Assembly (NCBI RefSeq): GCF_023159225.1
Contig: NC_063168.1
Span: forward strand, 47,823,062-47,887,061
Source of the DNA: Perognathus longimembris pacificus
Taxonomy: Eukaryota > Chordata > Mammalia > Rodentia > Heteromyidae
Direction of reading: 5' to 3'
DNA: 64,000 bases
In this document: in pieces, positions 9,431-22,336 of the stretch
Position numbering within the stretch: the first letter of the stretch is position 1
Layout of the letters: each line of letters begins with the position of its first letter
Made by a program: the position numbers and the translations under genes
The notes under the pieces: generated by a model
Told to the model about the DNA's origin: nothing
What the model saw: only the letters and a program-made list of their open reading frames with translations
The model's database searches: none

Positions 9431-12400
9431 ATCCATAGCATCAAGAGAAGTAGTTTCAATGCGGAAAGGGATCTTACCAGCTTGATATTTTCTCAGTCCT
9501 AAATACACCGGCCTTCTGATTCCTTGTGATGATGTCACTCACGTCTGCAGGACACAGTTAAGAAAACTTCTGCAGTGGCTGTCAATTGACTGAAAAACCT
9601 GCCAAACACGCAACCTTCTTAGAGCAGAGATGAGCTGCAGAGCATGAGAACCGGAAGGTCCTGGCTCTGTCACCAAATGCTAACTCACCACAAGCAAAAT
9701 CGTTTTAATTCTTGGTTTGGAGTTTTATCATCTAGGAAATGTACACCTGGGTACCATCAGGGCAAGGCCCAGAGTGTGGGTGCTGGAGGAGAATGACTGC
9801 TGCAGAAGCACCATGCCCCCACTCGCTTAAAGGAGACAAGAGTCCAAAGGCAAGTGTCACTCCACCAGGGGGAAGGGCAGTGTGAGCCTCCGGACTCCGG
9901 AATGCTAGTAGGGAGAGTGGGGATGAGCAGCAGGGAGAGACTTGGGAGGAAGTGAAAAGAAACAGAAGAAGAAAAGTCTGGAGCTCTTCGAGGAAAAATG
10001 AATTACGGAAGAAGAAAGCCAATCTAGTGCAAGTTCCCTTGAAAAGCTGTCATTAGAAACTTTGGCTTTGGCCTTTGGCCATCTGCTGACATGTCAGGAC
10101 TTGAACAAAGAGCCATGCTTATTGAAAGGAAACTTGAAGTAGCTTGCCCATTACATCACCCAATGCCACATATTTGAGGACTCACGGGAAAAAATTAAGG
10201 TTCCACCACTAGGAAAAGCTGGATTCCCAATGTCTGGGAGCTATAAATTTTGTTTTTCTTTCTTAAACAATTTTTACAAAATGTCTTTCATTTTCTCTCT
10301 TTGCCCTAGCTCTTGCGCACATCAGAGTATAATGTGTGCCCTGCCTTTAACAACCAGAAGAGATTCCATGGCATATATTTTCTGTGCTGACCTCTGGCCC
10401 TGACTTCAGTGAATTTTCTTGGCTTTCCAGTTTCCAAATTGCCCCCATTTTTCTCATTTATTTCTGTGGTATATTTCTGTACTTTACCATAAGAAGCCTC
10501 AAAATCCTTCTTCTGGAATCAAGCAGGTTTAAATAAACAAGAAATAAAATAATTCCAGTGAAGGCTACAAGCTGAACTAAATTGGCACATGGGGAGGACA
10601 CCAAGCAGACAAGCGATGTTCCCCTATTGCTCAGAAACACAAATTTCCTGAATACTCAAAGCAGGCTTTGGCCAAGATCTCCCTGCAAGAACAGAGCCAC
10701 AGGACTTTTTAACCCAAATCTCTGCTTGAACCACCAAGCACACCCATTTCTTCTCTGAATGAATAAGCAGGTACTGTGATAGCTTTCTTTCCCCAGGAGT
10801 GGGTAGGAAAAATCAATTAGGTCTCCTAATGAAGGGCTTTGTTGAGGTTTACAAAAGTGCTATAATGCAGACTTTTTTTTTTCCTGGGTGAACTTTCCTG
10901 TATGCAAATTAAATACCGTTAAATTACATTCATTAAAAAAATAAAGGAGACTAATTTGCCTACTTGTTTTGATTAACTAAAATGACACATCGGCCCACAG
11001 TTCTGTCTATTTCAGGAAGAAAGTATTTCAGGAAAGTCTTCTAAATGCAATGTCTTATAGAAAAGGACAGCTGACATCTTTATTCTGAGAAGAACAAAAT
11101 TAGTAAAGAGTCAACTGACAACTGTTTTTTGATTAAGTTCCCCCACACTCAGGCCACACCCTACTCAGAGTTTCCATGGCATCCAGCCGTATGCCGCAAT
11201 GTGCCCGGTACACCTGTAGTGTCGTATGAGTGCATGACTAATCTATCAAGCAAAACATATTATTTTGTTAGTGGAGGTAATACTTTTTATAAAATAGTCA
11301 CAGGGAAGTTAAATTATATAACTCAGAAAACCTATTAATAATTTTTAGTAAACATCTTAACACTATATACTTTTATACAATTTATAAACCTGCAACTCCA
11401 GGAGGGCAGGCTGGAGCAAGCATTTGTATTTATATTCCAGAAGCAATTTCTTTTAATGAAAAAATTCACAGCAGTATTTAGGCTGCTTTATTTTTAGAAC
11501 TGGGCAGGAGATATATTTTGTGGTTTAGAAAGTGTTTTCTTTTTTTAAAAAAAAGATATTAAAACAACTACAAAGAGAGAAAAATGGCAGTAATATTTTA
11601 AAATACTACCATAAGAGATCAATTCTGATATTCTACTTTCCATTCTTTAGGTTAGATTTTGATGATCCTTCTGGATGGCACTGTGTCCAATAACAGATTT
11701 TATCATGCTTCTGTGTCACCTCAGGGTAATAAAGGGAATCCAATCAAATTGAGTCAATATGTCTAGGATAGTGCTCAACACAACAAACCAAATCGTGTTC
11801 TCTGAACTGCACCCACCTTCTGGAAGATTTCAGTGGGAGGGGCTGGGTGCAATGAAAGCCTTAATGTGATTTCTGATTAAATGGATACTGGGCAATCACC
11901 TCCAATCCTCTTGTCTGGGCAACTGGACTGCCCAAGCTGCAGGACATATGCTCATGGTTAAAATGAAATCACAATGCTACCTCTGGATTTTCTTTTCAAG
12001 GAAAGCACAGTTCAAGAGTGGGGCTCTGTTTTAATTTTCAGTTTTTTTAATTACGATTTAGATTTGTATATAATAGCCATATAGTTACTTAAGCAACATG
12101 TACACATATACATATGTTATATGTGTTTAAAATACTACTGAAAATATTAGCCCTTTCTTGTCATTAGTGATTGTATTTACTAGTAGTTACATATGCATTT
12201 TGAGGGTTGGCATTGCTCCTTAAGCCAGAAAATAGTTTAAAAATATTAATATGGATTCACAAAGCATTGCTTTAAGTTTTAACTTAATTAAAAGATATTG
12301 TTGAGCTCCTACCCAATGGGAGCCTACTTATTCAACTGGCAGATACAATTAGAGCTGCCATCACTACTGGAAGAATGGCCTGGACAGAGGACAAGGCCAG

Positions 12401-12794
12401 GATTCTCAAGTTCTTAATCATATACAGCACAGCCTATGTAGTACACACCAAACTTCATCCATTTATTGTACAAGCCATGGATTTTCTTCTAGGAAACCAA
12501 GTTAAACCCAGAGTATTTCCTTTAAACAGCACAGGAGATCATGATGCAGATTGCAAATGAACTGTGTCAATGAGATGCAGGAGTCAATTGTACAGAGAAA
12601 TGGGACATCAAGTATTGGGTTATTCTGCAGATAACAAGTTTACTAAGGATGCAAGCACTGGGAAAACTAGTCATTGTAACCAAAGAGGGTGCTTACCTTC
12701 ACGTGTTGTACTTCTATTCAATATGAGTTGGGCAGGGCTTAGCATCATCCCAGAAACCAGCATACCATTTCTTTCCCATATTCTCATGTCAAGG
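9431..12794. other. Transposon-poor unique sequence
   Basis: About 3.3 kb in which I recognise no SINE, LINE or LTR insertion. It includes moderately GC-rich unique DNA near 9.7-10.0 kb and AT-rich unique DNA after that. A perfect octamer ATGCAAAT sits at 10902-10909 beside AT-rich homeodomain-like sequence. No exon with plausible splice sites and frame was found. Confidence 0.5.
10902..10909 (+). promoter_or_regulatory. Octamer motif (POU-factor-like site)
   Basis: An exact ATGCAAAT, followed at once by TAAAT, in transposon-poor DNA. The motif is visible. Function is only a guess, because an 8-mer occurs by chance roughly once per tens of kilobases. Confidence 0.25.
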
Positions 12795-12910
12795 CTGTTT
12801 CTTTTCTCTCTCTCTTTTTTTTTTTTTTTTTTCGGGACCAGGACTTGAACCCTGTCTGGTGCTTTTACTCAGTGGCTGATGCTCTACCACCTGAACCCCG
12901 TCTCTAGCCC
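12795..12910 (-). mobile_element. ID-like SINE with perfect 10-bp TSD
   Basis: A CT-rich and poly(T) tail is followed by the inverted tRNA-like core 'CCAGGACTTGAACCCTG' and 'TGCTCTACCACCTGAACC'. The direct repeat CATGTCAAGG lies at 12785-12794 and 12911-12920, giving exact ends. Confidence 0.8.
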
Positions 12911-14289
12911 CATGTCAAGGTTTCTTAGGTTATAATCCTTATCGAATCATTATTATCTGTGGCCACTTGGAGATTTGTTTTTCTTTACTACACCACAGGA
13001 CAATGTCAAAGAGAAAGGAACATGTTTCTCACTATTGAGAATAAATCTGAAAACTGGATGAACCAAACAATCTCATTTTCAACTTATCTTTTGTCCTCTT
13101 GGGCACAGAAAAAATGGCATCTATAAAGAGACATAGTTTTCAGGTTAGGTGGTATCTGGGTTAAAACTAGCAAAGTAGTTTAGGGATCAAGGAAACCTTA
13201 GAGAAACCTACCCATGAGTCTGAGAAAATATTCAACACTTAGAAAATTCATTTTACCTCAACTCCTAATCTCTTTTCCAATATCTCTGTTTAATAAATCT
13301 GAGATCAACATCTAGCTTTCCAGGGTGAAAATAGAGAACTCTAAAAGACATAGCCAATCCATCTGATACATTTTAGGAGGATAATAAATAACTTCACAAT
13401 TGACTGACATGCTTCTGTGATATAAAGATTCAGCAGTAGCCCATTTATTGCCTCACAAATTAAAACACAGAAATAACAGAAGACTAAAAGGAAACATCAT
13501 ATTTTTTTTCCTTTTTATCCTTCTTAGGATAAAAAGAAAGCATATGAGGCTCAGAAGTAAGACTCAGTTGGATTCATTAAATCCAAGAACAACAAAAATA
13601 ATTTTTAAAATGACAAGAATAATATATAGGCCAATACTCAGATGTGATGTGTGATTGCCAGGTCGATTTTCAATTACATTTCACTGATGTATTCATTTGT
13701 TTCTTAATGTGCTCATCTTGCCCATTAAGAATAATTAGCAGCTTTGCTTAGAAATTTTCTGGCTTCTGGCAATGTTTTTCCCTCCTTTTTTTTGGGGGGG
13801 GGGTTGTTGACATCCACTTTTACTTTTTAGAAAGTAATTTTTGGATAATATCCTACAACTGCTATATAATTTAGGCTTCCTAAAATTTTAAAGGAAAGAT
13901 GTAAACAGTAATTTTTAAATGAGCTTGTTCCAATCTATATGCATCAATAGTATGTGATTCAGTGAATTAGTTATTCTTACAGAAAGTGGGCACAGAAATG
14001 GAGGGGGGGATTCACTCATATTAACCTCACTCAGTAAAACAGATTACGATGGATGCCCATTGTAAGCCCTGTTAGCAAATCAAGAACAACATTAGTATTA
14101 AAAGCAGGAAAAACACATTGCCAATTTTAAGGCTTTATGCATGCTTTTTCTCTTAATTAAAAAAAATTAGATCTAGTTACAACAGAAAAAGGCAAACAAA
14201 CATAGAACAACTGCATGATAAAAACTGATCTCTACCAGGAAAAGTCCTAAGAGATGAAATAAAACGCACGGCCAGTTTTGGTCTGCATC

Positions 14290-15260
14290 CTGAAAGGACC
14301 TACTTTATCTACATTGTAAAGTTCTTCCCCTCCTGGCCTTTGGCACCCCGCTATATTAAACCCATTGTAAAACCCAGCACAATAAAGCACTCTCAGGGCT
14401 GAGCTTCTGAGGACCAAATGTTAAAAATCCATTTTCTTGGGAGGGGGCTGTACCAATCATTTCTTTGAAAGGCCAGCAGAGTGAATACAGAATCTGAGAT
14501 TTCCTCTCTGATTTCAAGAGCTGGCATTGCATCTTTGCTGTCTAAAGCTAAGGTGCAGTAATTAATGACATTAGCATTGCTTTGCTTCCTTGGATGCGCT
14601 GCAGTTTAGCTCAATAATAATTTTAGTACAATTAAATTTACATACTGACTACAGATGCTTCCCATAGTTTGATAAAAAGTTCTAATTGGTTTCTGATGCT
14701 ATTAAATGAGACACCTGCTGACTTGAGGGAGAAAGCAAAAAGAAATCTCAGGTTACTGGGCCCAATCTGAAAGTTTCTGTGGTCAAAATACCCTTCTCTT
14801 GTTCAATATTCTTGCTTTTCTTTCCCCACAAAAACATCCGTTGGAGCTGAGTTGGTGTACCTGAGCTTCCTTTTGCTCTCTGTGCTCCCTGACGTGAGGA
14901 GGAGGAACAGGGAAATGATACAGGCATAGAATAACTCAGAAGAAGGCAGAGTGAATGAAACAACATCAGCTCATCTTCAGGAATATTTTGAAAAATTTGC
15001 GACAGTCTTAAGATCATGATTAAAATCCTGCATTTAAAAAAAGGATGTACTTTTTGTGATCTCTTTCTGTGATTTCAAAGACCAAGATTGTGATTGGCTG
15101 TTTTTCCTTCCTGACTTTTTTTTTTTTTTTTAGGGCTGTCAGGCAATTAGCTGGGTGGGGCTCGGTTGAGCACAGTATTAGCTACTGTGCTTCGTGTTCC
15201 TCCTTCCTCCTATGTGAGCAGCTGATGGAGCTGCTGCAACTTTTATTTTTGAAAAATCAT
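14290..15260. promoter_or_regulatory. Candidate conserved non-coding element cluster A
   Basis: Repeat-free, complex sequence with homeodomain-type sites: CAGTAATTAATGACATTAG near 14555, and GGCAATTAGC near 15143. It also has well-kept GC-richer patches (GGATGCGCTGCAG near 14592; GGGTGGGGCTCGGTTGAGC near 15155). It contains no repeats and no sustained reading frame. The regulatory role is inferred only from composition and setting. Confidence 0.35.
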
Positions 15261-16229
15261 AGAGCGGAAGAAGAAAAAGAAAACTGGAGATGGGGTTTAT
15301 GTAAGATACCCCCCCCTCATAAAAAAGCTGCTTTGGTATTTTCTGGGTCTAAAATTCAAATAAGGAGACTGCTTTCCATCATGTAAATGTAAGGCACACC
15401 AAAAAAAAAAAAAAAAAATCCAAAGCAAACAGATCTCCCATTTTTCCTCTCAATTTCTAACGGCTGTTAACTGCTCCTGAGCAAATCAGCTCGAGTGCTA
15501 AAGTAGTCACAAATTATGCTTGCTTTCTTAGTTAAAGTACTGTTCAATTTTCATGAACTCTGTGTACATATTAGTAAAGCATAATCTAATATAATAGGGT
15601 TTGAACTGTAATAGCATAGGAAAAAAGAGATAGCTTTTATAATTCTAAATAAAAAGAAATAATGAAGAACTGATAGCTATTTCCATTGGGGAATATAGGT
15701 AACTCCTTGGCCACTAGAATAGGTAATATATCAGAGAGTATATGTAATATCAAACGCATAAGAACTGAAAGTTAATATACATAAGCAATACCAAGTAAAA
15801 CAAATACGTAACAATTTATTTTGTCCTGGCAAATCTTAATAAAAATAGAAGAGAAAGAAAATTTGAAATAACTATGAAATAAATTTTCTTATTGGCTTGA
15901 GAAGTCCACACAATATAGGAAGTTAATGAGAAGTGTCTATAAAAAAAATCTACTGAAAAGAACCTACGTTGTTGTACACAATGAATTCATATATTTCTGC
16001 TTTTTCTTAATTACTTATCGTGTGTGTATGGGGGAACTCTTTTTTTAATGCCCCATGCTGTCTTTCTTTATATCAATTGTTACTCAGTCAGGAAAAAGGA
16101 ATGAGCACAACAAACCCGTTTTCTATCTGAATAAGGATACTTCTGATGGCCTTTTCATTCCCATCAGTTAACAGAACTTCTTTGACATCTGCAGAAATAG
16201 CAACCTGAAAAAAAAAAAAAAAGGAGCAG

Positions 16230-17340
16230 AGCAAACAATGAGCAAATATGCTTGTCTATGTGGAAGTGCAGACAGGAGTGACAAGCCTTCAGTATCATGC
16301 TTCCTCACCTATTTCTCTGTAACAATCTTCAATCTTTTTTCATTTTATGTCTGCATTATTTTAATCATTCAATCAAATCAGTCAATACTTTTATCATTCC
16401 ATTTGCGGGAGCCTCTATCTTGCTATCATTCTGTTCGGTAATTGCATTGTGACAGCGGATGATGGTATTCTGAGAGGCTTTCATTTGTGGGCTTCTGTTT
16501 ATCTAGTAGAGCCATCATACAAGGCTGTCACTCTGCCTTTCAGCTTGCTTCTGTCTGACTGCCTGATGCCCTTCATATAACTTTGCATTGCAGGCAGATG
16601 GCTTTGTGAGGGTAATTTTTTTGTGAGCTTTGACATGCTCGCACATTGGGCTGTAACCTCGACACATTGTATAAGAGCGACAGGTTTGTCAAATGCCAAT
16701 CAGTGTAACAATATGCTTTTATTTGTAGAGACATAAAAACTTGTCTAATGCACTGTGCGGCTACATAATATCTCCTGAATACATGACTCAGAACCCAGAG
16801 AATGGGGAACGACGTTCCTGAATGGCCAATCTAATTCAAAAGAATCTAATTACTGAGCGCTCTGGATCATGTTTGTTGGTGTAATAATGCAGGCAAAACA
16901 TTAGCAGCTATATCATGGTGCTCCAACTGTGATTCGCCAGGCTATTCCTGTATCTTAGCAAATGGGACTATAATCTGAAAAAAAAAAAAATGCTTTCGCT
17001 ATGGCAAAGAAAGACTGTGCGAGGCCTGGAATGTCACAACAAGCGATATTGACTACACTGAGGTAAAATGTTTCTGCTCATCGAGGCAACCATAAAATCA
17101 ATATGATCCGAAAGTAAGTCAATCTAGAAGGTCTCGCAAGGCCCGGCAGCTTGACCGCAGCTGATGCTGTTGACGGTTCTCTGACCCAGCAGTTGGAGGC
17201 CCTGGAACATTTTTCCTTTTGTTCCTCCCTCTGAATGGGATTGGAATTGAGAAAAGACCTACCATGAGCCCAGCCAAGCATGTCATGCCACCCCCTAGCT
17301 CACACACAGCAAGGTCCCTGAAAGAGAGAAAAGAAATGGT
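16230..17340. promoter_or_regulatory. Candidate conserved non-coding element cluster B (CpG-retaining)
   Basis: Repeat-free sequence of about 1.1 kb with roughly twenty CpG dinucleotides between 16.4 and 17.18 kb, while the surrounding AT-rich DNA has few. Examples are GTTCGGTAATTG, GGAACGACGTTCC, TGAGCGCTC and ATTCGCCAGG. Homeodomain-like TAATTA/TAATTG, CAAT-like and SOX-like AACAAT motifs are embedded. It lacks CpG-island density, a long open frame or splice-bounded exons. The two overlapping minus-strand open frames near 17078-17349 have no recognisable domain. A distal enhancer is the best guess. Confidence 0.45.
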
Positions 17341-17763
17341 AGAACCCATACAAATTAGATGAAAATGGTCAGAGAGATATATATGTTACAAGAACAAATT
17401 GCCATCTGCAATAAGAACGGCACTACCAGGAAGTTGTGGAGACATGACTGGGCTACCTCATGTCGTTTTGCGTTTTAAAAATAATTATGAAATAGAAAAG
17501 TCACAAAGCAGGCAAATCAGTAGGGGTCCCCTCATTAGTGTTCACTGCAACATTACCACCGCTGAGCTGAAAAATCTGAGAAGGTTCCCTTTTTTTCCCT
17601 TGTCAATGGCGCTGTCTTTTAGAACTAAACTAGCTAGAGTAGCGAAAGATAATTGTTAGGAAAGGATAACATTGTTAATCCACATTCATGCCTTCAAAAA
17701 CAGTTAGACAAGTAAATGTAGAATATGTATGAGTGTGTATGTACCTATATTATAGTCACATAC

Positions 17764-17793
17764 AACACACACAAACACACACACACACACACA
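17764..17793. repeat. (CA)n microsatellite
   Basis: A CA repeat with one AA interruption, not attached to any SINE. Confidence 0.85.
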
Positions 17794-17999
17794 AATAAAT
17801 GCAATCTTAAATTAAAAAAAAAATCCTAAACAAGCTGAAACATTTTGGAAAGCTAAACTACCCCCATAAAGCACAATTACACAAAGAGCATTTAGCAATT
17901 AACACTTAAATCACAATTGACCCCCAACACAACACAGCAAATAAACAATGCAGGGACATAATATGGTTAAGCCAGTAAACCCAGGCTGAAGTAAGGGAC

Positions 18000-18290
18000 G
18001 GGGCTCTGGCTTCACTGCTTGAAAGTAAAGCAGCTCAGAGTGAAAGCTGACAGTCTACTGTGCCATTCTGCACTTACCTTCCCCTTTGTGCCTAAATATC
18101 AGCCCTCACCGTGTGACATTCTCGCCCTGGCCCACTGCTCGCTGATTGGAGCTCCAGTCAAGCTTAAGCACAGCGAGATGAGCAAATGCCAGCCTTCCAG
18201 GGCAGCTCTACAGCCCCAATTCAAAACTGCCCTGTTCTTATTTTATATGCTTAGACTCTTAAGATCGTTTCTTCTCCTCAGTTAGGGAAG
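18000..18290. promoter_or_regulatory. Candidate conserved non-coding element C
   Basis: A GC-richer repeat-free island ('TCAGCCCTCACCGTGTGACA', 'CTCGCCCTGGCCCACTGCTC', 'GCTGATTGGAGCTCC' containing an ATTGG CCAAT-box core) inside AT-rich DNA. The 88-codon plus-strand frame at 18019-18285 is not protein-like. Confidence 0.3.
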
Positions 18291-19116
18291 TTTATGACCT
18301 CAAGAGAAGGCAAAAAGCAAAATTAAAAGGGTAGGGATTGGGGGGAAAGGAGGAGAAGAAACCAAGAGAGGACATTTATATTTGGAAATACATTTAAATG
18401 AGTATTTAGTTGTTCTAAGTAATTATAGACTGGTTGGTAATGGTGGACCTATAGAGCTTAAAAATACATATCATTGATCCAGTCTTGCAAGTATATATTG
18501 TTAAAACAGACACCATGATCACTAATGGCTTTCCTAGAATCATAATGGGCTACTCAGGAAAGATACACTGGATGACTTTTCATAAGATGAGGAAATGAAA
18601 GATGGAATTTCTGGGTCTGCTAAACATCTGCAGAATTTTAAAATAAAAGGAACCTTTTCCCTCTCTAAATTCCATCTGTGGGTTGATCTATAATGCATAC
18701 TAACAGTTGAAAACACTTATTTCCCTACTATGATTCTAGAATAGTAATTCATATTTCCAAAATACATATTAGCAAGTATGTAAGAATACCTTTAAAACCA
18801 GGAGAGACAGGGCATCTTTAAATAATAGCTGTAAGGTATTTATCAAATATTCTGTAGTGACTTCTCTAGCAGAAGTTTAAAGAAGGTCTTTATTGTGTGT
18901 TTTTTCCCCCTTTTTGACCTTCACAATCAGTAAGGATTGATTGGCGCCTCAGTTTTGTTTGCCCCAAATCAAAGTGAAATAAAATGCCTTGAGTGGAAAT
19001 CAAAAGCCTTTGACATACAGCAAAAAGCTTGCTGGGCAATATTAGCACCCAAAGGCAATGCAGATTTCTTTTCAGAAGCAACATGTGTTTCACGGTGAAC
19101 TAATTTCTTTTTCTTA

Positions 19117-19335
<219 letters not shown>

Positions 19336-20048
19336 TTAGAAATGAGCCTCAGCACAAGTTATTTCAACTTGAATCAAACTTAACATTGCTATTATTTGTC
19401 ATACATACCAAATGAGTTTCTTTTGCTATTGTTGTTGTTTTTAATCACAGTAAGGTTTATAACCCTTTCCCAAGGATAATGGTAAAATATTCCAAATAAA
19501 TGTTTATGAATTTTCATTCACAACAAAATAGCAAAAACAGTAACAATCAAGATTCTAGTGCCAAAAGTTAAGTTTCAATATTTCAAGTAAATCTTAATTA
19601 TGCTTACATTAAATTAAAATGCACAAATTGAAGGCCTACTATATATGCCGTCCCTATAAGAACAAATAAATGGGAAAATTCACTTTCAAAGGCAAATAAA
19701 AACAATGAGAGTATAACTTTTTTATGACTTTTTATAATAGTTTTAAAATAGCCACAATTACTTTCTTTCTGTAATTAAAAAAAAAACTTGAGCTGAAATA
19801 TAAACTTAAGACATTTTCATTTCACCAACTATGGCCTAGCTTTAAATTTAACAAGAATCCTACACATTAAACTGCATGAATGAATACTAAAAGTTATCAC
19901 CTATAAATTTATTTAGAAAATCTAGTTTTCATAAGTGGATATAAATTGCTTAGAGAAAAAGAAATATGGCTAGAAATGAGAGATACCCATGGAATCCATA
20001 ATTCTACCACCAGATGACAAGAATTCTAAGTGCTTAAATTTATTTTTC

Positions 20049-20292
20049 TATTCCCTTCAATATTTTTTTTTTTTTTTTTTTTTTTGGCCAGTCCTGGGCC
20101 TTGGACTCAGGGCCTGAGCACTGTCCCTGGCTTCCTTTTGCTCAAGGCTAGCACTCTGCCACTTGAGCCACAGCGCCGCTTCTGGCCGTTTTCTGTATAT
20201 GTGGTGCTGGGGAATCGAACCTAGGGCCTCATGTATCCGAGGCAGGCACTCTTGCCACTAGGCTATATCCCCAGCCCCTATTCCCTTCAATA
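20049..20292 (-). mobile_element. Full-length young IDL-Geo SINE with TSD
   Basis: The element is at 20063-20278, flanked by the direct repeat TATTCCCTTCAATA (20049-20062 and 20279-20292). The order on the plus strand is a 23-nt uninterrupted T tail, the Geo half inverted ('GGCCAGTCCTGGGCCTTGG' to 'CTTGAGCCACAGCGCCGCTT'), a linker 'GTTTTCTGTATATGTGG', then the ID half inverted ending 'GGCTATATCCCCAGCCCC'. The long pure tail and intact CpGs (GCGCCGC, AATCGAAC, ATCCGAGG) suggest a recent insertion. Confidence 0.9.
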
Positions 20293-20654
20293 TTTTCCAA
20301 AGTTTTTACAATGAGCCTTCTCACTCTGATATTTAGGGAAAAGTATAAGTTCATAAAAATCATATTTTCTCCAATGAATTTCCAGATGAATTTCCAGCTT
20401 TGAGGAATAAGAAATCCAAACATTTCAGAGAAAAGGATGTAAAGGAAATGTAAAAAGATTCCATGGGGAAATCTATGAAGAGCCAAGAGGCTACTTGTAG
20501 CAGAAATACCCAAGTCTTTCTCAGCCCCTCCAGAATTTCTGAAAAAAAGTAGTTTGGGTCAAAACAAACAACAAACAAATAAACAAAAGAAGTGTTTAGA
20601 GTCCTGTTTATAGAAAAGTCAGAGAGGTAGCTATTACCTCTGTTATGATGATCA

Positions 20655-20835
20655 CAGGTACTTTATGAGCAGATTGTCTGGGCTCTAGTCTATACTCTGC
20701 CGAGAGTCTGTGCAGCTTACTTAAACTCTGTGCTCCACATTTGTCCAATATTATAATAGAAATATCAACCTAATAGGATTGCTGTAAAGATTAAATGAGC
20801 AAAATATGTATGATACATTTAGAATAGTTCCTTAA
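20655..20835 (+). mobile_element. MIR SINE
   Basis: MIR-like order: 'GATTGTCTGGGCTCTAGTC', 'GTGCAGCTTACTTAAACTCT', 'TAATAGGATTGCTGTAAAGA', 'TTAAATGAGCAAAAT', 'TTAGAATAGTTCC'. Confidence 0.6.
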
Positions 20836-21589
20836 CTCAAAACAAACCACTGAAAAAGAAAGTCATTGATGTTTCTTCCCTGCAAAGGAGGATAGAAGAG
20901 TAGAAGAGAGAATCTATGACCACGAAGCATGTAATAAAACAGATGAACCATTATTACTTGCTCCCACTTTTGAATTTCGGTATGGTCCCCAAGTCCGAAT
21001 ACTTGGCATATATTCACATAAAAAGAATGCTACAAAAACCAAAGTATACTATAAAATTCTCTGAAGAGTCTAAGGCAGTGTTCCATGTGAAGTGTATATA
21101 ATCACCTGAAGGATAATTTTTAATGTATTTAAAAATAAATAGGGGAAAGATATTTGGCTTATACTCAAGCTCAGGTTAAGAACAAAAATGTGACTTCTAA
21201 AACTGATAATCTTTTCAAATAGTTTTATAATTTCCTCAAAATTATAGAGAATAAATTAAATATAAAAATTACAAAGGATATACTTAAAAACCACCTATTG
21301 GGAATATAATCACTGTTAATACTTTGACATGGTTCCATCTTCTTAGGTATACAGATATTTCATATAAATGGATCTTCTCATGCAGCATTCAACAATCTGA
21401 TTTTGCCCCCACACAATATGGATAAGATAGCCTCTAGTATCAATAAAAATACACTGCCTGCAATACTGTTTACAATCGTTGCTTAGATTCCAGGTGTTCT
21501 TTAGAATTCATTCAATCCACTTTCTCTTGATAGATATTTAAGTTAGTTTCCAAGTTTTTGATACTATGAATTATGAATACTAGGATATT

Positions 21590-22336
21590 GTAAATAACCA
21601 GAGAGCAATAAATGTTCTTGAGGATGTGGAAAAATTAGAACTCTCATGGAAAATGATGCAGCCTCTTGGGAAAACCACTTATCAGGTTCACTAAAAGTTA
21701 AACTTAGACTATCAATGACCCTAAAGTATATAATAAAAAAACTGAAAACATGTCCATTCAAAAACTTGTAGAGTCAATATACAGGAAAGATACCAACATG
21801 CTAATGTCTACTGCAATATTATCCACAAAAACCAATCTGTGGACACAAATGAGGTGCCCAACAATGGTGCCCAGATGAATGGGTAAAAAAGATATGATAT
21901 ATACGCACATACATACATACCACTGGCAATTACATAACTATAAAGAAAAAGGGGGAAAAAAAGGAATTGAGAAACACCATGCTGACTGAGATAAGCTAAC
22001 CTCATAAAAGCCAAACAGCATTTTTGGGTCATATTTGGAAGCTAGCATATTCGTGCATATTTACACTCATCTATACGGGGGCGGGGGAATGAGCATGATT
22101 CTAATTATGAGACTATTTGGTAGGATAAGAGGAAGAGGAGAAAGGAAAAGTAAAATGGAGAGTGAATAATTTCAAAGGACATTGGCACTACGTATGAAGA
22201 TGGGATAAGTAATCTCAATGAAAACTGTGGATCAAGGGAGGGGGGTTGGGGGTAAGGGAAAGAAAAAGCGAAAGAAAGGATTATTTTGAAATACACTTAT
22301 GTCTAAAATACTATAGGGAATTTTATGCAATTAAAA
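21590..22336 (+). mobile_element. L1 LINE 3' end, plus strand
   Basis: A diverged copy of the L1 3' UTR landmarks: 'ACTCTCATGGAAAATGATGC', 'CACTTATCAGGTTCACTAAA', 'CTACTGCAATATTATCCACA', 'GCCCAGATGAATGGGTAAAA', 'CCTCATAAAAGCCAAACAGC'. It has no intact ORF. An IDL-Geo SINE sits directly after its A-rich end. Confidence 0.7.

Noticed and set aside
17078..17349. Two overlapping minus-strand open frames in the candidate conserved block
   Set aside because: Different frames overlap, neither has a domain or splice boundary, and both are short. Better explained as non-coding constrained sequence.
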